A stretch of 64,000 nt of DNA from Pseudarthrobacter albicanus (GTDB lineage: Bacteria > Actinomycetota > Actinomycetes > Actinomycetales > Micrococcaceae), in assembly GCF_018224015.1 (NCBI RefSeq), contig NZ_JAGPOT010000046.1:1-64000 (forward strand). The letters are read 5' to 3'. The translations under genes and the position numbers were made by a program. How positions within the stretch are numbered: position 1 is the stretch's first letter; every line of letters starts with the position of its first letter. Below are positions 18,733-28,583 of the stretch, piece by piece. The notes beneath the pieces were generated by a model, which was not told the origin of the DNA, searched no databases, and worked only from the letters and a program-made list of their open reading frames with translations.

Positions 18733-19935
18733 TTATGTGTTCGGAACGCCGAGCCTTGTCAGTACCTGTGCGAGGGCTGTTTCGCCGCCGACGTTTCCCG
18801 GGAAGACCACGTATGGCAGTCCGGGGCGGGCGCCGTCGCTCAGCGTCCAGAGGGGGATCTGTCCCGGCAGCATCTGTCCGGTGACGATCGCCTTCCGGAC
18901 GCCGAGCGCGTGGGTGGCCAGGTCGCTGGAGGTGATGCCGCCCTTTGCCACCAGAAACCGTGGCCGGGTTTGGCTGACTATCCCGGCCACGGTCCGGGTG
19001 AGTGCGTCGGCGATGGCGCGGCTGGTCAGCAGCGGGGTTTCCCTCCCGTGGTCGATGAGTGTTCTGCTCGTGTGCAGGAGCACATCTGTGTGTGGGAGGG
19101 CTTTGAGGGCGGCTTGGGTGGCGCGTTGGATTTCGGTCCTCGCGGTGGCCGGCTCGGGGTCGACCACTGCACGGACGTCGAGTTCGATGGTGGTGAGCCG
19201 TGTCGTTTGCTGGGCGGCCGCAAGTTGGGCGTTGGTCAGCCCGGTGTGGGAGCCGACAACGATCAGACCGTGTTCGGCGCCGGGTCCTGAGGGGTAGATC
19301 TGGTCGTCGGTGACGGGATCAGGGAGGGTTTGGCCCGCGCAGAGCCGGACGAAGGAGGGCCCGGAGCGGATGAGAATGCGTCGGCCGTGCTCTTCGGCGG
19401 CGAGGATGGCGAGCATGAGCACTTCGAGATCGGTGGGGTGCATCGCGTTGGCGATGAGGACCTCGCCTCCGGTCAGCCGGTCCAGCTTCGCGGTGACGGC
19501 CCGGACGCCGTCATTTCCGCGCACTTCGGCCAGGGAGACACTGTGCACCGGGGCGCCAGGGGTTCCAAGACGTGCCCGGACCCAGTCTTTGAGGTCCGTT
19601 TCGTCGTAGCCGAAGGTCCGGTCCCGGGCGTATTCGGTCTGCGCGGCCGGGCTCAGGACCTGGCCGTGTGCCACCCATTGGGTGTCGGCGGCGGTGTAGC
19701 GGCCGGCTTCGAGGAAGGCTGGGACGAAGACCACGCCGTCGACGGGTGTTCCGGCGTCCGCGAGCGCCCGCGAGGCGGCGGCCAGTTCCGCGCGGAAGTG
19801 TCCGCGTAACGTGGAGTCGCTGCGGGTCACCACGCGCAGGCGCAGGCCTTTCGCCTCGGCGATCCGGGCGGCTCGGCGCACGAGCCGGACTGAACACCAA
19901 GCCCCCGCCGCGGCAACCTCTGAAACCTCGGACAC
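18733..19935 (-). pseudogene. DUF1537 four-carbon acid sugar kinase, N-terminus missing
   Basis: Strong similarity to the four-carbon acid sugar kinase family, which phosphorylates acids such as D-erythronate. The middle (VVTRSDSTLRGHFRAELAAA, VVFVPAFLEAGRYTAADTQW) and the C-terminal nucleotide-binding domain (LVAKGGITSSDLATHALG, VVFPGNVGGETALAQVLTRL) are intact. The expected N-terminal substrate-binding part with its DDxTG motif, about 70-80 residues, is absent: none of the three minus frames up to 20230 contains it. The open frame continues to 20100 but through Arg/Pro-rich, non-homologous sequence. I therefore read it as 5'-truncated and probably inactive. An alternative is an unusual short form using the GTG at 19935. 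Confidence 0.65.
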
Positions 19936-20100
19936 CGGCCTCCAGCGGCCCGTGACCGCCGGCCTGCATGCCCCCGATTCCGATCGCGGAAGAGGATACC
20001 CGCACGGCGGCCGGCATAGCCGAGTCAACACTTTCCCATGCCGCCGGTGCCAGCCGGAAACAGTCCGTGTGCCTCGTGCCATCCCAACGCGTGGGCTCAC

Positions 20101-20459
20101 CGACAGAAAAATGGTCCAGAGACCACCCCAGCCTCAGGTCCGGGCTCCAAGGACAGCCGACGCGCAGCGGCCGAACTGGCCCTACCCCGTCCCCGGACGC
20201 CGGACGGTAACGGTCGTTGCCCGACACCGCTAAACAGCCTGAGCGTCGGATATTTCACTAATTCACGAGCCACCCCAGAATGCGCTTTTCAACCTTGGTA
20301 CTCACGGTGTCTCCTTCGACCAGATGAGGAACTGACGCAAGGTACGAATGTCGTCAGTATGCTGACCATACCTTCGGGCCTGCGTGCCGACCAGAGGAAA
20401 AACCGGGCTCCGCGTGGTGGGAAGGGACGGCGCCGGATGGCCCCGGCGGGGAGCGGTCA
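20101..20459. other. Intergenic region, possibly degraded sequence
   Basis: About 360 bases between the truncated DUF1537 gene and the alpha/beta hydrolase. No gene, RNA or hairpin is convincing. Short open frames on both strands have no recognisable homology. The local composition is slightly less GC-rich than the flanks around 20230-20400, compatible with the remains of a lost promoter or regulator gene. Confidence 0.35.
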
Positions 20460-21620
20460 TCACGCCCCGTCGTCGCGGACATAGGCGCGGATCCACCGTG
20501 CCAGCCGGGCGTACGCGTCCGCGCGGACCTGCGGCGCGGACAGGAACACGTCGTGCAGGGCGCCGTCGATCCTCTCCAGCGTCACGGTGCGGCCCAGGCT
20601 GAGGGAGCGGAGGGCGATCGTGTTCACATCCAGGACCGCGTCGGTGCGGCGCATGGATTCCTTCCAGAACATCCCGTTGGCGCTGGCACCGGAGATCAGC
20701 ACGAGGATGGGCACCTCGATGTTCAGGCCCCGTGCCACCCGGGCCTGGCCGTTGAGCACGGCGCTGAGCCAGCCGGCGCGGACGGGAAAGGCGCGCGGCG
20801 GACGGAAGGCGTCATCCAGGGCCCATTCGCCCTCGGCCGCGCTGCTGATGCTCCGCCAGTAGAAGCCGCGCGGGGGCAGCCGGATCACTGACTCGGGCCG
20901 GAACCGGGCGAGCGGCTCCACCATGGTGCGGGCGGCGCGGCGGACGGCAGGGCTGCCGTGCATTTCCAGCCACGGACTGTCCAGGACCAGCTGCGCGGCC
21001 AGGCCCGCGTGGCGGCTGGCCCACAGCGCCGCAATGAGGCCGCCGGTGGAGTGTCCCATCAGCGTCAGGAGCGGCGGGGCCGAACCGCCGCAACCCAGCG
21101 ATCCGATGATGCCGATCGCGGCCGTAATCTCGGCGTCGTAGTCGTCCAGGTCGGCCACATAGCCGCCATGGGTGCCCGGCCGCAGGCTCCGCCCGTGGCT
21201 GTGCAGGTCCAGGGCGAAGAAGTCGAAGCCGCTGCCGGTCCAGAATGCCGCCAGCTCCGCGTTGAAGAAATAGTCGCTCCAGCCGTGCAGGAACAGCACG
21301 GCCCGTTTCGGCTGCCCGACGGCGGCACGGTACGGCTCTTCGCTGAGTTCTTCGCTGCGTTCCTTGCGGCGTCCTTCGTCGCGTTTTTCGTCTGGCGCTT
21401 CCTGTGCTGCTTCGCGTGCCCGAAGCGCCCCGGGGACGTGGCGGACCAGGGTCGCCGTCCGCTCCACGCCGTCCGCACCGGCGGCGCCGAAGGTACAGGC
21501 CTGAAAATCTTCGCCGAGGATGTCATTCTGCCATTCCACCGCCTGCTCCCCGGCGGCCGGCGCCGGCGCACGCCGGCCACGTGCCGACGGCGCGCCGGCT
21601 GCTCCCTTGTCGCTGGTCAT
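20460..21620 (-). CDS. Alpha/beta hydrolase
   Basis: Serine hydrolase of the alpha/beta fold, 386 residues. The nucleophile elbow is LMGHSTGGLIAALWASRH (GHSTG), preceded by the oxyanion-side VLFLHGWSDYFFNAEL. The catalytic histidine is probably in RIDGALHDVFLSAP near the C-terminus. This layout resembles monoacylglycerol lipase or lysophospholipase-like enzymes, but the substrate is unknown. Between residues about 70 and 95 lies a charged, repetitive insert (EKRDEGRRKERSEELSEEP) absent from most relatives, encoded by a run of near-repeats of TTCTTCGCTG on the plus strand. It is divergent from pyrD and has no obvious partner gene. Confidence 0.85.
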   Translation of the reverse strand: MTSDKGAAGAPSARGRRAPAPAAGEQAVEWQNDILGEDFQACTFGAAGADGVERTATLVRHVPGALRAREAAQEAPDEKRDEGRRKERSEELSEEPYRAAVGQPKRAVLFLHGWSDYFFNAELAAFWTGSGFDFFALDLHSHGRSLRPGTHGGYVADLDDYDAEITAAIGIIGSLGCGGSAPPLLTLMGHSTGGLIAALWASRHAGLAAQLVLDSPWLEMHGSPAVRRAARTMVEPLARFRPESVIRLPPRGFYWRSISSAAEGEWALDDAFRPPRAFPVRAGWLSAVLNGQARVARGLNIEVPILVLISGASANGMFWKESMRRTDAVLDVNTIALRSLSLGRTVTLERIDGALHDVFLSAPQVRADAYARLARWIRAYVRDDGA

Positions 21621-21710
21621 GGCTTCATGCTAGCGCCGCTTCCTGCTGACGCCCGGGGACTTGCGGCGCGCGGGTTTGGTCTGAAGGGTCCGAACCGGAA
21701 AACTAGGACC

Positions 21711-22799
21711 ATGCGCGTATATCCCACCTTCTTCCGGCTGGCCTTCTCATGGATGGACGCCGAACGCGCCCACCGGATCGGTTTCAAGGCCATCCGGCTC
21801 GTCCACAGCTGCGGCGCCGGACGGGCGCTGCAGAAGTTCACGGCCCCGGCGGCCTCCCTGCAGACGCAGGCCTTCGGGCTCACCTTCCCCTCGCCCTTCG
21901 GGCTCGCGGCCGGTTTCGACAAGGAGGGGCACGGCATCGAGGCCCTGGCCGAGCTGGGATTCGGCCACGTGGAAGTAGGAACCATCACCGGACAGGCCCA
22001 GCCCGGCAACCCGGCACCCCGGCTCTTCCGCCTCATCGAGGACAGGGCCGTCATCAACCGGATGGGCTTCAACAACGACGGCGCCGCCGCGGTGGCTCCC
22101 CGCCTGAAATCCGCCCGGGCCGCCCTGCAGCGCCGCCATCCCGGCGTCCGGCCCGTGATCGGGGTGAACATCGGCAAGAGCAAGGTCGTGGAGCTCGAAG
22201 ATGCCGCCGCCGATTACCTGACCAGCGCCCGGAGCCTGGCGCCCGCCGCGGACTACCTCGTGGTCAACGTCAGCTCGCCGAACACCCCCGGGCTCCGGCT
22301 GCTGCAGGACGTCCAGACGCTCCGCCCGCTGCTGGCGGCCGTGGGGCAGGAAGCGGACAAGGCCGCCGGCCGCCACGTGCCGCTGCTGGTCAAGATCGCG
22401 CCGGATCTGAGCAATGAGGACATCGACGACGTTGCGCGCCTGGCGCTGGAGCTGAAGCTGGACGGCATCATCGCCACCAACACCACCATTTCCCGCACCG
22501 GGCTCGCCTCCGGTCCGGACAACGTCGAAGCCTGCGGGGCCGGCGGGCTGTCCGGGGCGCCGCTGAAGAAGCGCTCCCTCGAGGTGCTGGCCCGGCTCAA
22601 GGCGGTAACAGGCGGCGAGCTGAGCCTGGTCTCGGTCGGCGGTGTCGAGTCGGCGCAGGACGTCCAGGAACGGCTCGACGCCGGCGCCACCCTGGTGCAG
22701 GGGTACACGGCCTTCCTGTACGAGGGCCCTTTCTGGGCCGCGCGCATCAACCGGGAACTGGCGAAGCGCCCGGCCGCCGCGAGGCAAGACGGCCAGTAG
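21711..22799 (+). CDS. pyrD: Quinone-dependent dihydroorotate dehydrogenase (class 2)
   Basis: Oxidises dihydroorotate to orotate in pyrimidine synthesis and passes electrons to the membrane quinone pool. The ATG at 21711 gives MRVYPTFFRLAFSWMDAERA, whose hydrophobic amphipathic N-terminus is the quinone and membrane-association segment of class 2 enzymes. The product is 362 residues. FMN-barrel motifs include PFGLAAGFDKEGHGIEAL, INRMGFNNDG, VVNVSSPNTPGLRLLQ with the catalytic serine, and LVSVGGVESAQDVQERL near the C-terminus. The much longer open frame upstream is antisense to the hydrolase and not coding. The gene is apparently monocistronic. Confidence 0.95.
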   Translation: MRVYPTFFRLAFSWMDAERAHRIGFKAIRLVHSCGAGRALQKFTAPAASLQTQAFGLTFPSPFGLAAGFDKEGHGIEALAELGFGHVEVGTITGQAQPGNPAPRLFRLIEDRAVINRMGFNNDGAAAVAPRLKSARAALQRRHPGVRPVIGVNIGKSKVVELEDAAADYLTSARSLAPAADYLVVNVSSPNTPGLRLLQDVQTLRPLLAAVGQEADKAAGRHVPLLVKIAPDLSNEDIDDVARLALELKLDGIIATNTTISRTGLASGPDNVEACGAGGLSGAPLKKRSLEVLARLKAVTGGELSLVSVGGVESAQDVQERLDAGATLVQGYTAFLYEGPFWAARINRELAKRPAAARQDGQ

Positions 22800-22800
22800 G

Positions 22801-22991
22801 CATTTTCGTTAGTTCGCCGGGGGGTCAGGTCCAGCCGGCGGGGTGGCAGGGCTCAGGGACATGCCCCGCGCCGGGGCCGGCGGATGGACGGCTATGTCCG
22901 GTGGCGGGCGCGACGAATGGGCGGTGACCTCCCGGCGCGGAGAGGTCCTGGCCCCGCCTAAACCTAAACCCCCAACGAGTCAACGAAAATG
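22801..22991. repeat. Imperfect 34-bp inverted repeats bounding a 191-bp non-coding segment
   Basis: The left arm at 22801-22834 begins CATTTTCGTT, and the right arm at 22958-22991 ends AACGAAAATG, its exact complement. Beyond this 10-base perfect outer end the arms stay related for about 34 bases, with nearly all differences being transitions. The enclosed segment carries no gene. The shape is that of a small non-autonomous mobile element or a long stem-loop, directly after the pyrD stop. No target duplication was verified. Confidence 0.5.
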
Positions 22992-23021
22992 ACCATTAGG
23001 CAAAAACGGCCACGCAAACGG

Positions 23022-23067
23022 GTATGGAGAAGCCCCCGGCAGCGTGCTGCCGGGGGCTTCTCCATAC
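23022..23067 (-). terminator. Strong terminator hairpin downstream of the DUF3043 gene
   Basis: A perfect 22-base stem (23022-23043 with 23046-23067) around a two-base loop lies just after the DUF3043 stop. It also sits downstream of pyrD and may end both transcripts. Confidence 0.85.
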
Positions 23068-23078
23068 TTGCGGTCCGA

Positions 23079-23678
23079 TCAGGCGGGGAACTCTCCACGC
23101 TTGACCTGGGGCTTGGGCAGGCGAAGGCGGCGGAACTGCAGCGAACGCATGGAGCCGTACCAGACGGTGCCGCGCTCGACGTCGCTGAACTTCTCGGCCA
23201 GACGCTTCTTGAGCTTGCGGGAAAGGATGAAGACATCCACGAAGACGGCCAGGAACATCACCCAGAAACCGCCGAGGACGTAGATCATCTGTTCGCTGGA
23301 GGCCGGCACGAGGAGCGAGATGACGACGAAGACCAGGGCGCCGAACATGAGGTACTCACCGAGGCTGAAGCGGGCGTCGACATAATCACGCGCAAAGCGT
23401 TTCTGCGGGCCCTTGTCCCGCAGCGGCAGGAACTTGTCGTCCCCCGTGTCCATCGCCTGCCGCATCTTGAGCCGCTGCTCCTGCACGGCCGCGCGTTCGG
23501 CGGCCTTGGAAGCCTTGCGGTCCTCCGGCACGAGCGGCCGCTTGCGCGCGGCCACCTGCGCACTGCGCTTGGGCGTGGGCGCGCCCTTGCCTATGGCGGC
23601 GTCCCGGGCCGTGGCCTCGGCCGCCTGCTGGTCAATTACGTCATGCGCCGAAGGCGCTTCCTTTTTACGTCCAAACAC
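23079..23678 (-). CDS. DUF3043 membrane protein
   Basis: Actinobacterial membrane protein of 199 residues, function unknown. It begins with MFGRKKEAPSAHDV and a highly charged cytoplasmic region rich in Lys, Arg and Ala. The conserved family stretch MDTGDDKFLPLRDKGPQKRF precedes two close transmembrane helices (YLMFGALVFVVISLLVP and MIYVLGGFWVMFLAVFVDVF). The tail is basic again (SRKLKKRLAEKFSDVERGTV). The family is widespread in Actinobacteria. A terminator hairpin follows directly. It is divergent from the dipeptidase gene. Confidence 0.92.
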   Translation of the reverse strand: MFGRKKEAPSAHDVIDQQAAEATARDAAIGKGAPTPKRSAQVAARKRPLVPEDRKASKAAERAAVQEQRLKMRQAMDTGDDKFLPLRDKGPQKRFARDYVDARFSLGEYLMFGALVFVVISLLVPASSEQMIYVLGGFWVMFLAVFVDVFILSRKLKKRLAEKFSDVERGTVWYGSMRSLQFRRLRLPKPQVKRGEFPA

Positions 23679-23738
23679 CCCTAAAGAATACCCCGCGCAT
23701 ACGGCCGCGAGACCCGGCCCACAGCGCCCGGGGCGCCG

Positions 23739-23767
23739 TTGGTGGTGATGGGGGACACGGGTAGTGT
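23739..23767 (+). promoter_or_regulatory. Promoter of the M20 dipeptidase gene, leaderless
   Basis: TTGGTG (23739-23744), a 17-base spacer and TAGTGT (23762-23767), followed by seven bases and then the ATG. The geometry places transcription start at or next to the start codon, which supports the ATG at 23775 and predicts a leaderless mRNA. Confidence 0.6.
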
Positions 23768-23774
23768 TTTGGCC

Positions 23775-25205
23775 ATGACTTCAACACCCGCGGGGAACCC
23801 GCAGACCGCCACCGCCCGCGCCGGGAACTTCGACGCCGAGGCCCTCCGGCAGGCCGTGACCGAATCGTTTGACGCAACGGTCGGGCAGTTAAAGGAACTC
23901 GTTGCCATTCCGGGCATCGCCTGGCCCAGCTTCGATCCCGCCCCGCTGAGCGCCAGCGCCGACGCCGTTGCCGGGCTGGTGCGTGCCGGCGGCTTCGACG
24001 ATGTCCGCATCCTGCGCTGCGACAAGGAAGACGGCACCCCCGGCGGCCCCGCCGTCGTCGCCCGCCGGCCTGCCGCCGAGGGCAAACCCACCATCCTGCT
24101 CTACGCCCACCACGACGTCCAGCCCACGGGCGATCCGGCGCTGTGGGAAACGGAGCCGTTCACCGCCGTCGAACGCGACGGGCGGCTTTTCGGCCGCGGT
24201 ACGGCGGATGACAAGGCCGGAATCCTGGCCCACATCGCGGCGTACTCGGCGGTGACCCGGGTCCTGGGCGACGATCTGGGCCTCGGCGTGACCTTCTTCT
24301 TCGAAGGCGAGGAGGAGGCCGGCTCACCGACGTTCAGGTCCTTCCTGGAGACCCACCGTGAACTGCTGCGCGCGGATGTGATCGTGGTGGCCGACTCCAG
24401 CAACTGGAAGGTCGGCGTCCCGGCCCTGACCACCAGCCTGCGCGGCCTGGTGGACGGCACGATCGAGGTCCAGGTCCTGGACCACGCGGTCCACTCCGGC
24501 ATGTTCGGCGGGCCCGTGCTGGACGCCCCGACCCTGCTCGCCCGCCTCATAGCCACGCTGCACGACGCCGACGGCAGCGTCGCGATCGCTGGGCTGCTCA
24601 GCCGCGATGACGTGAGCGTGGACCTGACGGAAGCGGAATACCGCGCCGACGCCTCCGTGCTCGACGGCGTGCGGCTCGCCGGCACCGGGACCATCGCCTC
24701 GCGCCTGTGGACCAAGCCGGCGCTCTCCATCATCGGCTTCGACGCCCCCGCGGTGGACGCCGCCGCCAACACGCTGCTGCCGCGGGCGCGGGCCAAGTTC
24801 AGCCTGCGGCTCGCCCCCGGGCAGGACCCGGCGGCCGCGATGGATGCCGTCCGGAAGCATGTCGAAGCCAACGCGCCGTTTGGCGCCCGGGTCGTCTTCA
24901 CCCCGGGGGAGAGCGGCAACCCGTTCCGCACCGACACCGCTTCGAAGGCGGCCGGCTTTGCCCTGTGGGCGCTGGGGGAGGCCTGGGGCGTGCCGGCCGT
25001 CGAAATGGGGATCGGCGGCTCGATTCCCTTCATTGCCGACCTCACCGAGGTGTACCCGGAGGTGCAGATCCTGGTCACCGGGGTGGAGGATCCCGATTCG
25101 CGTGCGCACAGCGCGAACGAATCTCTCCACCTGGGAGACTTCCGGAACGCGATCATCGCCGAAGCGCTCCTGCTGGCCCGGCTGAACGCGGAAGGGCTGG
25201 CCTGA
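23775..25205 (+). CDS. M20 family dipeptidase
   Basis: Zinc-dependent dipeptidase or carboxypeptidase-like enzyme of the M20/ArgE/DapE superfamily, 476 residues. Metal-site motifs are LLYAHHDVQPTGDPALWETE, GRLFGRGTADDKAGILAHIA with the bridging aspartate, and FFEGEEEAGSPTFRSFLE with the catalytic glutamate pair. The dimerisation (lid) domain lies between about residues 200 and 370. A final histidine ligand is likely in RAHSANESLHLGD. The ATG at 23775 is supported by a promoter directly upstream. No signal peptide is seen, so it is cytoplasmic and probably recycles dipeptides. It is a single gene. Confidence 0.93.
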   Translation: MTSTPAGNPQTATARAGNFDAEALRQAVTESFDATVGQLKELVAIPGIAWPSFDPAPLSASADAVAGLVRAGGFDDVRILRCDKEDGTPGGPAVVARRPAAEGKPTILLYAHHDVQPTGDPALWETEPFTAVERDGRLFGRGTADDKAGILAHIAAYSAVTRVLGDDLGLGVTFFFEGEEEAGSPTFRSFLETHRELLRADVIVVADSSNWKVGVPALTTSLRGLVDGTIEVQVLDHAVHSGMFGGPVLDAPTLLARLIATLHDADGSVAIAGLLSRDDVSVDLTEAEYRADASVLDGVRLAGTGTIASRLWTKPALSIIGFDAPAVDAAANTLLPRARAKFSLRLAPGQDPAAAMDAVRKHVEANAPFGARVVFTPGESGNPFRTDTASKAAGFALWALGEAWGVPAVEMGIGGSIPFIADLTEVYPEVQILVTGVEDPDSRAHSANESLHLGDFRNAIIAEALLLARLNAEGLA

Positions 25206-25373
25206 CCGGCGGGACGGGTGTTCCCGGGGAACATCCGGCCCGCTCCGGCGGTTACGTCAGGAGTTAGAGCTACAGGGCTGATCGACGTAGCATGTAGTAA
25301 TAGCCCATACCGCATCAGCAGGGTCGCGCACCGTGAAAACGGGGCCGCCACAACCGTCGTCAGAAGGTAGGCC

Positions 25374-25763
25374 ATGAGCACTACAACCAATGAAAACAGC
25401 GCCGACACCACCGCCACGGCGGCCGAGGAGCTGGCCACCCACGAGGTCAAGCTGACCGACGTCGCAGCCGGCAAGGTCCGCAGCCTCCTGGAGCAGGAGG
25501 GCCGCACCGATCTGCGCCTCCGCGTTGCCGTGCAGCCGGGCGGTTGCTCCGGCCTGATCTACCAGCTCTACTTCGACGAGCGGATTCTCGACGGGGACGC
25601 TGTGCGCGACTACGACGGCGTGGAAGTCGTCGTCGACAAGATGAGCGTCCCGTACCTCAGCGGTGCCAGCATCGACTTCGAGGACACCATCTCCAAGCAG
25701 GGCTTCACGATTGACAATCCGAACGCCGGCGGATCCTGCGCCTGCGGTGATTCCTTCCACTAG
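25374..25763 (+). CDS. erpA: Iron-sulfur cluster insertion protein ErpA (HesB/IscA family)
   Basis: A-type carrier that delivers iron-sulfur clusters to apo-proteins. The 129-residue product has the family fold and the three cluster-binding cysteines: one in VQPGGCSGLIYQLYFD and two in GGSCACGDSFH at the C-terminus. The ATG at 25374 follows AGAAGGTAGG. The approximately 25-residue Thr/Ala-rich N-terminus is usual in this group. It lies just upstream of the cytochrome oxidase genes, a conserved actinobacterial position that suggests support of the respiratory Fe-S proteins such as the Rieske subunit. Confidence 0.94.
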   Translation: MSTTTNENSADTTATAAEELATHEVKLTDVAAGKVRSLLEQEGRTDLRLRVAVQPGGCSGLIYQLYFDERILDGDAVRDYDGVEVVVDKMSVPYLSGASIDFEDTISKQGFTIDNPNAGGSCACGDSFH

Positions 25764-25773
25764 TATTCCTTCC

Positions 25774-25804
25774 ACTGAGGCCGGGCAAACTGCCCGGCCT
25801 CAGT
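25774..25804 (+). terminator. Terminator hairpin of erpA
   Basis: Perfect 14-base stem ACTGAGGCCGGGCA (25774-25787) with its complement (25791-25804) around AAC, ten bases after the erpA stop. Confidence 0.85.
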
Positions 25805-25975
25805 GCCGCGGAATCGTCAACGAGCAGGCCAGTTAAAAAGGTCCCGACGCACGGGCGGACATGTGGGCGAAAACTCCGGGGGAGCGGTAAGCTCTACACC
25901 GAGTAGTAAAACTTTTCGTGTGCCCGGACCGCCACCGGCGGGCCGGGCGACAGCAACAAGTAGGAAGGGCCGTCT

Positions 25976-26848
25976 GTGAGTTCGCAGAACCGAACCGGCA
26001 GCCGACGCAAACAGATCACTACGATCACTGGCTTGGCACTTGCCGGCGCGTTGGCTTTGACTGGATGTTCACCAGAGGTAGAGAGAGGCTGGTTGCCCAC
26101 CGAGCGTGGCACCACCAATCACACCGACCGCATCATGGACCTCTGGGTCAACTCATGGATAGCCGCGCTGGTCGTCGGCATCATTACGTGGGGCCTGATG
26201 ATCTGGTGCATCGTCGCTTACCGGCGGCGCAAGGGAACCGTAGGGTTCCCCCGCCAGAACAGCTTCAACCTGCCCCTTGAGGTCTTCTACCTCACGATCC
26301 CGGTGTTCATGGTCCTGGTGTTCTTCTATTTCACCGACCGCGACCAGCAGGCGATCGATGACCGCTCCAAGCCGGCCGACGTCGTCGTTGACGTCCGCGG
26401 CAAGCAGTGGGCATGGGACTTCAACTACAAGAAGGGTGACGTCGTCACCGGCGATGTGCACGAAGCCGGCGTCCAGGCGCACCTCACCGGTGCAGAGATC
26501 GACAAGGAAAAGCTGCCCACGCTCTACCTGCCGGTGAACAAGTCCGTCGACGTGGAGCTCAACTCCCGCGACGTGATCCACTCCTTCTGGGTTCCTGCCT
26601 TCCTGCAGAAGCGGGACATGATCCCGGGCAAGACCAACTACATCAGGTTCACCCCCACCAAGGAGGGCACCTACGACGGCAAGTGCGCCGAACTCTGCGG
26701 CGAATACCACTCCGAAATGCTGTTCCGCGTCAAGGTTGTCTCCGAACCGGAGTTCGCAGCGCACCTGGACAAGCTGCGCCAGGACGGCAACACCGGCCTG
26801 CTCGGCGCAGAGTACGACCGCAACCCGAACCTGAACGCAACGAAGTAA
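25976..26848 (+). CDS. ctaC: Cytochrome c oxidase subunit II
   Basis: CuA-bearing subunit of the aa3 oxidase, which takes electrons from the bc1 complex. The 290-residue product starts with a lipoprotein signal ending [10 protein letters not shown], then two transmembrane helices ([16 protein letters not shown] and [17 protein letters not shown]). The extracytoplasmic cupredoxin domain has QWAWDFNYK and the CuA site, with histidine in IHSFWVPAF and [12 protein letters not shown] near residue 240. Spacing of Cys, His and Met ligands is normal. The GTG at 25976 follows AGGAAGGG. ctaD follows after ten bases. Confidence 0.96.
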   Translation: MSSQNRTGSRRKQITTITGLALAGALALTGCSPEVERGWLPTERGTTNHTDRIMDLWVNSWIAALVVGIITWGLMIWCIVAYRRRKGTVGFPRQNSFNLPLEVFYLTIPVFMVLVFFYFTDRDQQAIDDRSKPADVVVDVRGKQWAWDFNYKKGDVVTGDVHEAGVQAHLTGAEIDKEKLPTLYLPVNKSVDVELNSRDVIHSFWVPAFLQKRDMIPGKTNYIRFTPTKEGTYDGKCAELCGEYHSEMLFRVKVVSEPEFAAHLDKLRQDGNTGLLGAEYDRNPNLNATK

Positions 26849-26858
26849 GGGAAGCGAC

Positions 26859-28583
26859 GTGGCAACCACCTACACCCAGCCCACCGGGATCCTTGAGGCT
26901 CCCGTAGTGCCCAAATCCAAGGGACGCATCGTCGTCAACTGGATCACCTCGACCGACCACAAGACCATCGGGTACATGTACCTGATCGCGTCCTTCGTGT
27001 TCTTCTGCTTCGGCGGCATCATGGCGCTGCTGATCCGTGCCGAGCTGTTTGAGCCCGGCATGCAGATCCTGCAGACCAAGGAACAGTACAACCAGCTGTT
27101 CACCATGCACGGCACCGTCATGCTGCTGATGTTCGCGACGCCGCTGTTCGCCGGCTTCACCAACGTCATCATGCCGCTGCAGATCGGTGCACCCGACGTC
27201 GCCTTCCCGCGGCTGAACGCACTGGCCTTCTGGTTCTTCCTCTTCGGCTCCACCATCGCCGTGTCCGGGTTCATCACCCCGCAGGGCGCGGCGTCGTTCG
27301 GCTGGTTCGCCTATGCGCCGCTGTCCAACACGACGTTCAGCCCCGGGATCGGCGGGGACCTGTGGGTCTTCGGCCTGGCGCTCTCCGGCTTCGGCACCAT
27401 CCTCGGCGCGGTCAACTTCATCACCACGATCATCTGCATGCGCGCCCCGGGCATGACCATGTGGCGCATGCCGATCTTCACCTGGAACGCGCTGGTCACG
27501 TCCATCCTGGTCCTGATGGCGTTCCCGCCGCTGGCCGCGGCGCTGTTCGCCCTCGGCGCGGACCGCCGCTTCGGCGCGCACATCTTCGATCCGGAAAACG
27601 GCGGCGCCGTCCTCTGGCAGCACCTGTTCTGGTTCTTCGGCCACCCCGAGGTCTACATCATCGCCCTGCCGTTCTTCGGCATCGTGTCCGAGATCTTCCC
27701 GGTCTTCAGCCGCAAGCCGATCTTCGGCTACAAGGGCCTGGTCTACGCCACGATCGCCATCGCCGCGCTGTCCGTCACCGTGTGGGCCCACCACATGTAC
27801 GTCACCGGCTCGGTCCTGCTGCCGTTCTTCTCCTTCATGACCATGCTGATCGCCGTGCCCACGGGCGTGAAGTTCTTCAACTGGATCGGCACCATGTGGC
27901 GGGGCTCGATCACCTTCGAGACCCCCATGCTGTGGAGCATCGGCTTCCTGGCCACGTTCCTCTTCGGCGGCCTGACCGGCATCATCCTGGCCTCACCGCC
28001 GCTGGACTTCCACGTGTCGGACTCCTACTTCGTGGTGGCGCACTTCCACTACGTGGTCTTCGGCACCGTGGTGTTCGCGATGTTCGCGGGCTTCTACTTC
28101 TGGTGGCCCAAGTGGACCGGCAAGATGCTCAACGAGCGGCTCGGCAAGATCCACTTCTGGATGCTGTTCCTGGGCTTCCACGCCACGTTCCTGATCCAGC
28201 ACTGGCTCGGCGTCGAGGGCATGCCCCGCCGCTACGCGGACTACCTGCCGCAGGACAACTTCACCTGGATGAACCAGTTCTCCACCTACGGTTCCTTCCT
28301 GCTGGGCGCGTCGATGATCCCGTTCTTCTGGAACGTGTACATCACCTGGCGCAGCAACGAACGGGTGGAAGTCGATGACCCGTGGGGCTTCGGCGCCTCG
28401 CTCGAGTGGGCCACGTCCTGCCCGCCGCCGCGCCACAACTTCACCTCACTGCCGCGCATCCGTTCCGAACGCCCCGCCCTGGACCTGCACCACCCGGAGC
28501 TTTCCCAAGCGCACACCGTTGAGTCTCCGGCCCCCGCGGCAGCGGTGCTCGGTAACGCCGACCAGAAGGACACCGCCAAATGA
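26859..28583 (+). CDS. ctaD: Cytochrome c oxidase subunit I
   Basis: Catalytic subunit of aa3 oxidase with heme a and the heme a3-CuB centre; it reduces oxygen and pumps protons. The 574-residue product has about twelve transmembrane helices. Key motifs are [17 protein letters not shown] (heme a histidine), [15 protein letters not shown] (CuB His and cross-linked Tyr), WAHHMYVTG (two CuB histidines) and HFHYVVFG (heme ligands). The N-terminus [15 protein letters not shown] and the GTG at 26859 follow GGAAGCGACG. The stop overlaps the ctaF start in ATGA, so translation is coupled. Confidence 0.97.
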   Translation: MATTYTQPTGILEAPVVPKSKGRIVVNWITSTDHKTIGYMYLIASFVFFCFGGIMALLIRAELFEPGMQILQTKEQYNQLFTMHGTVMLLMFATPLFAGFTNVIMPLQIGAPDVAFPRLNALAFWFFLFGSTIAVSGFITPQGAASFGWFAYAPLSNTTFSPGIGGDLWVFGLALSGFGTILGAVNFITTIICMRAPGMTMWRMPIFTWNALVTSILVLMAFPPLAAALFALGADRRFGAHIFDPENGGAVLWQHLFWFFGHPEVYIIALPFFGIVSEIFPVFSRKPIFGYKGLVYATIAIAALSVTVWAHHMYVTGSVLLPFFSFMTMLIAVPTGVKFFNWIGTMWRGSITFETPMLWSIGFLATFLFGGLTGIILASPPLDFHVSDSYFVVAHFHYVVFGTVVFAMFAGFYFWWPKWTGKMLNERLGKIHFWMLFLGFHATFLIQHWLGVEGMPRRYADYLPQDNFTWMNQFSTYGSFLLGASMIPFFWNVYITWRSNERVEVDDPWGFGASLEWATSCPPPRHNFTSLPRIRSERPALDLHHPELSQAHTVESPAPAAAVLGNADQKDTAK

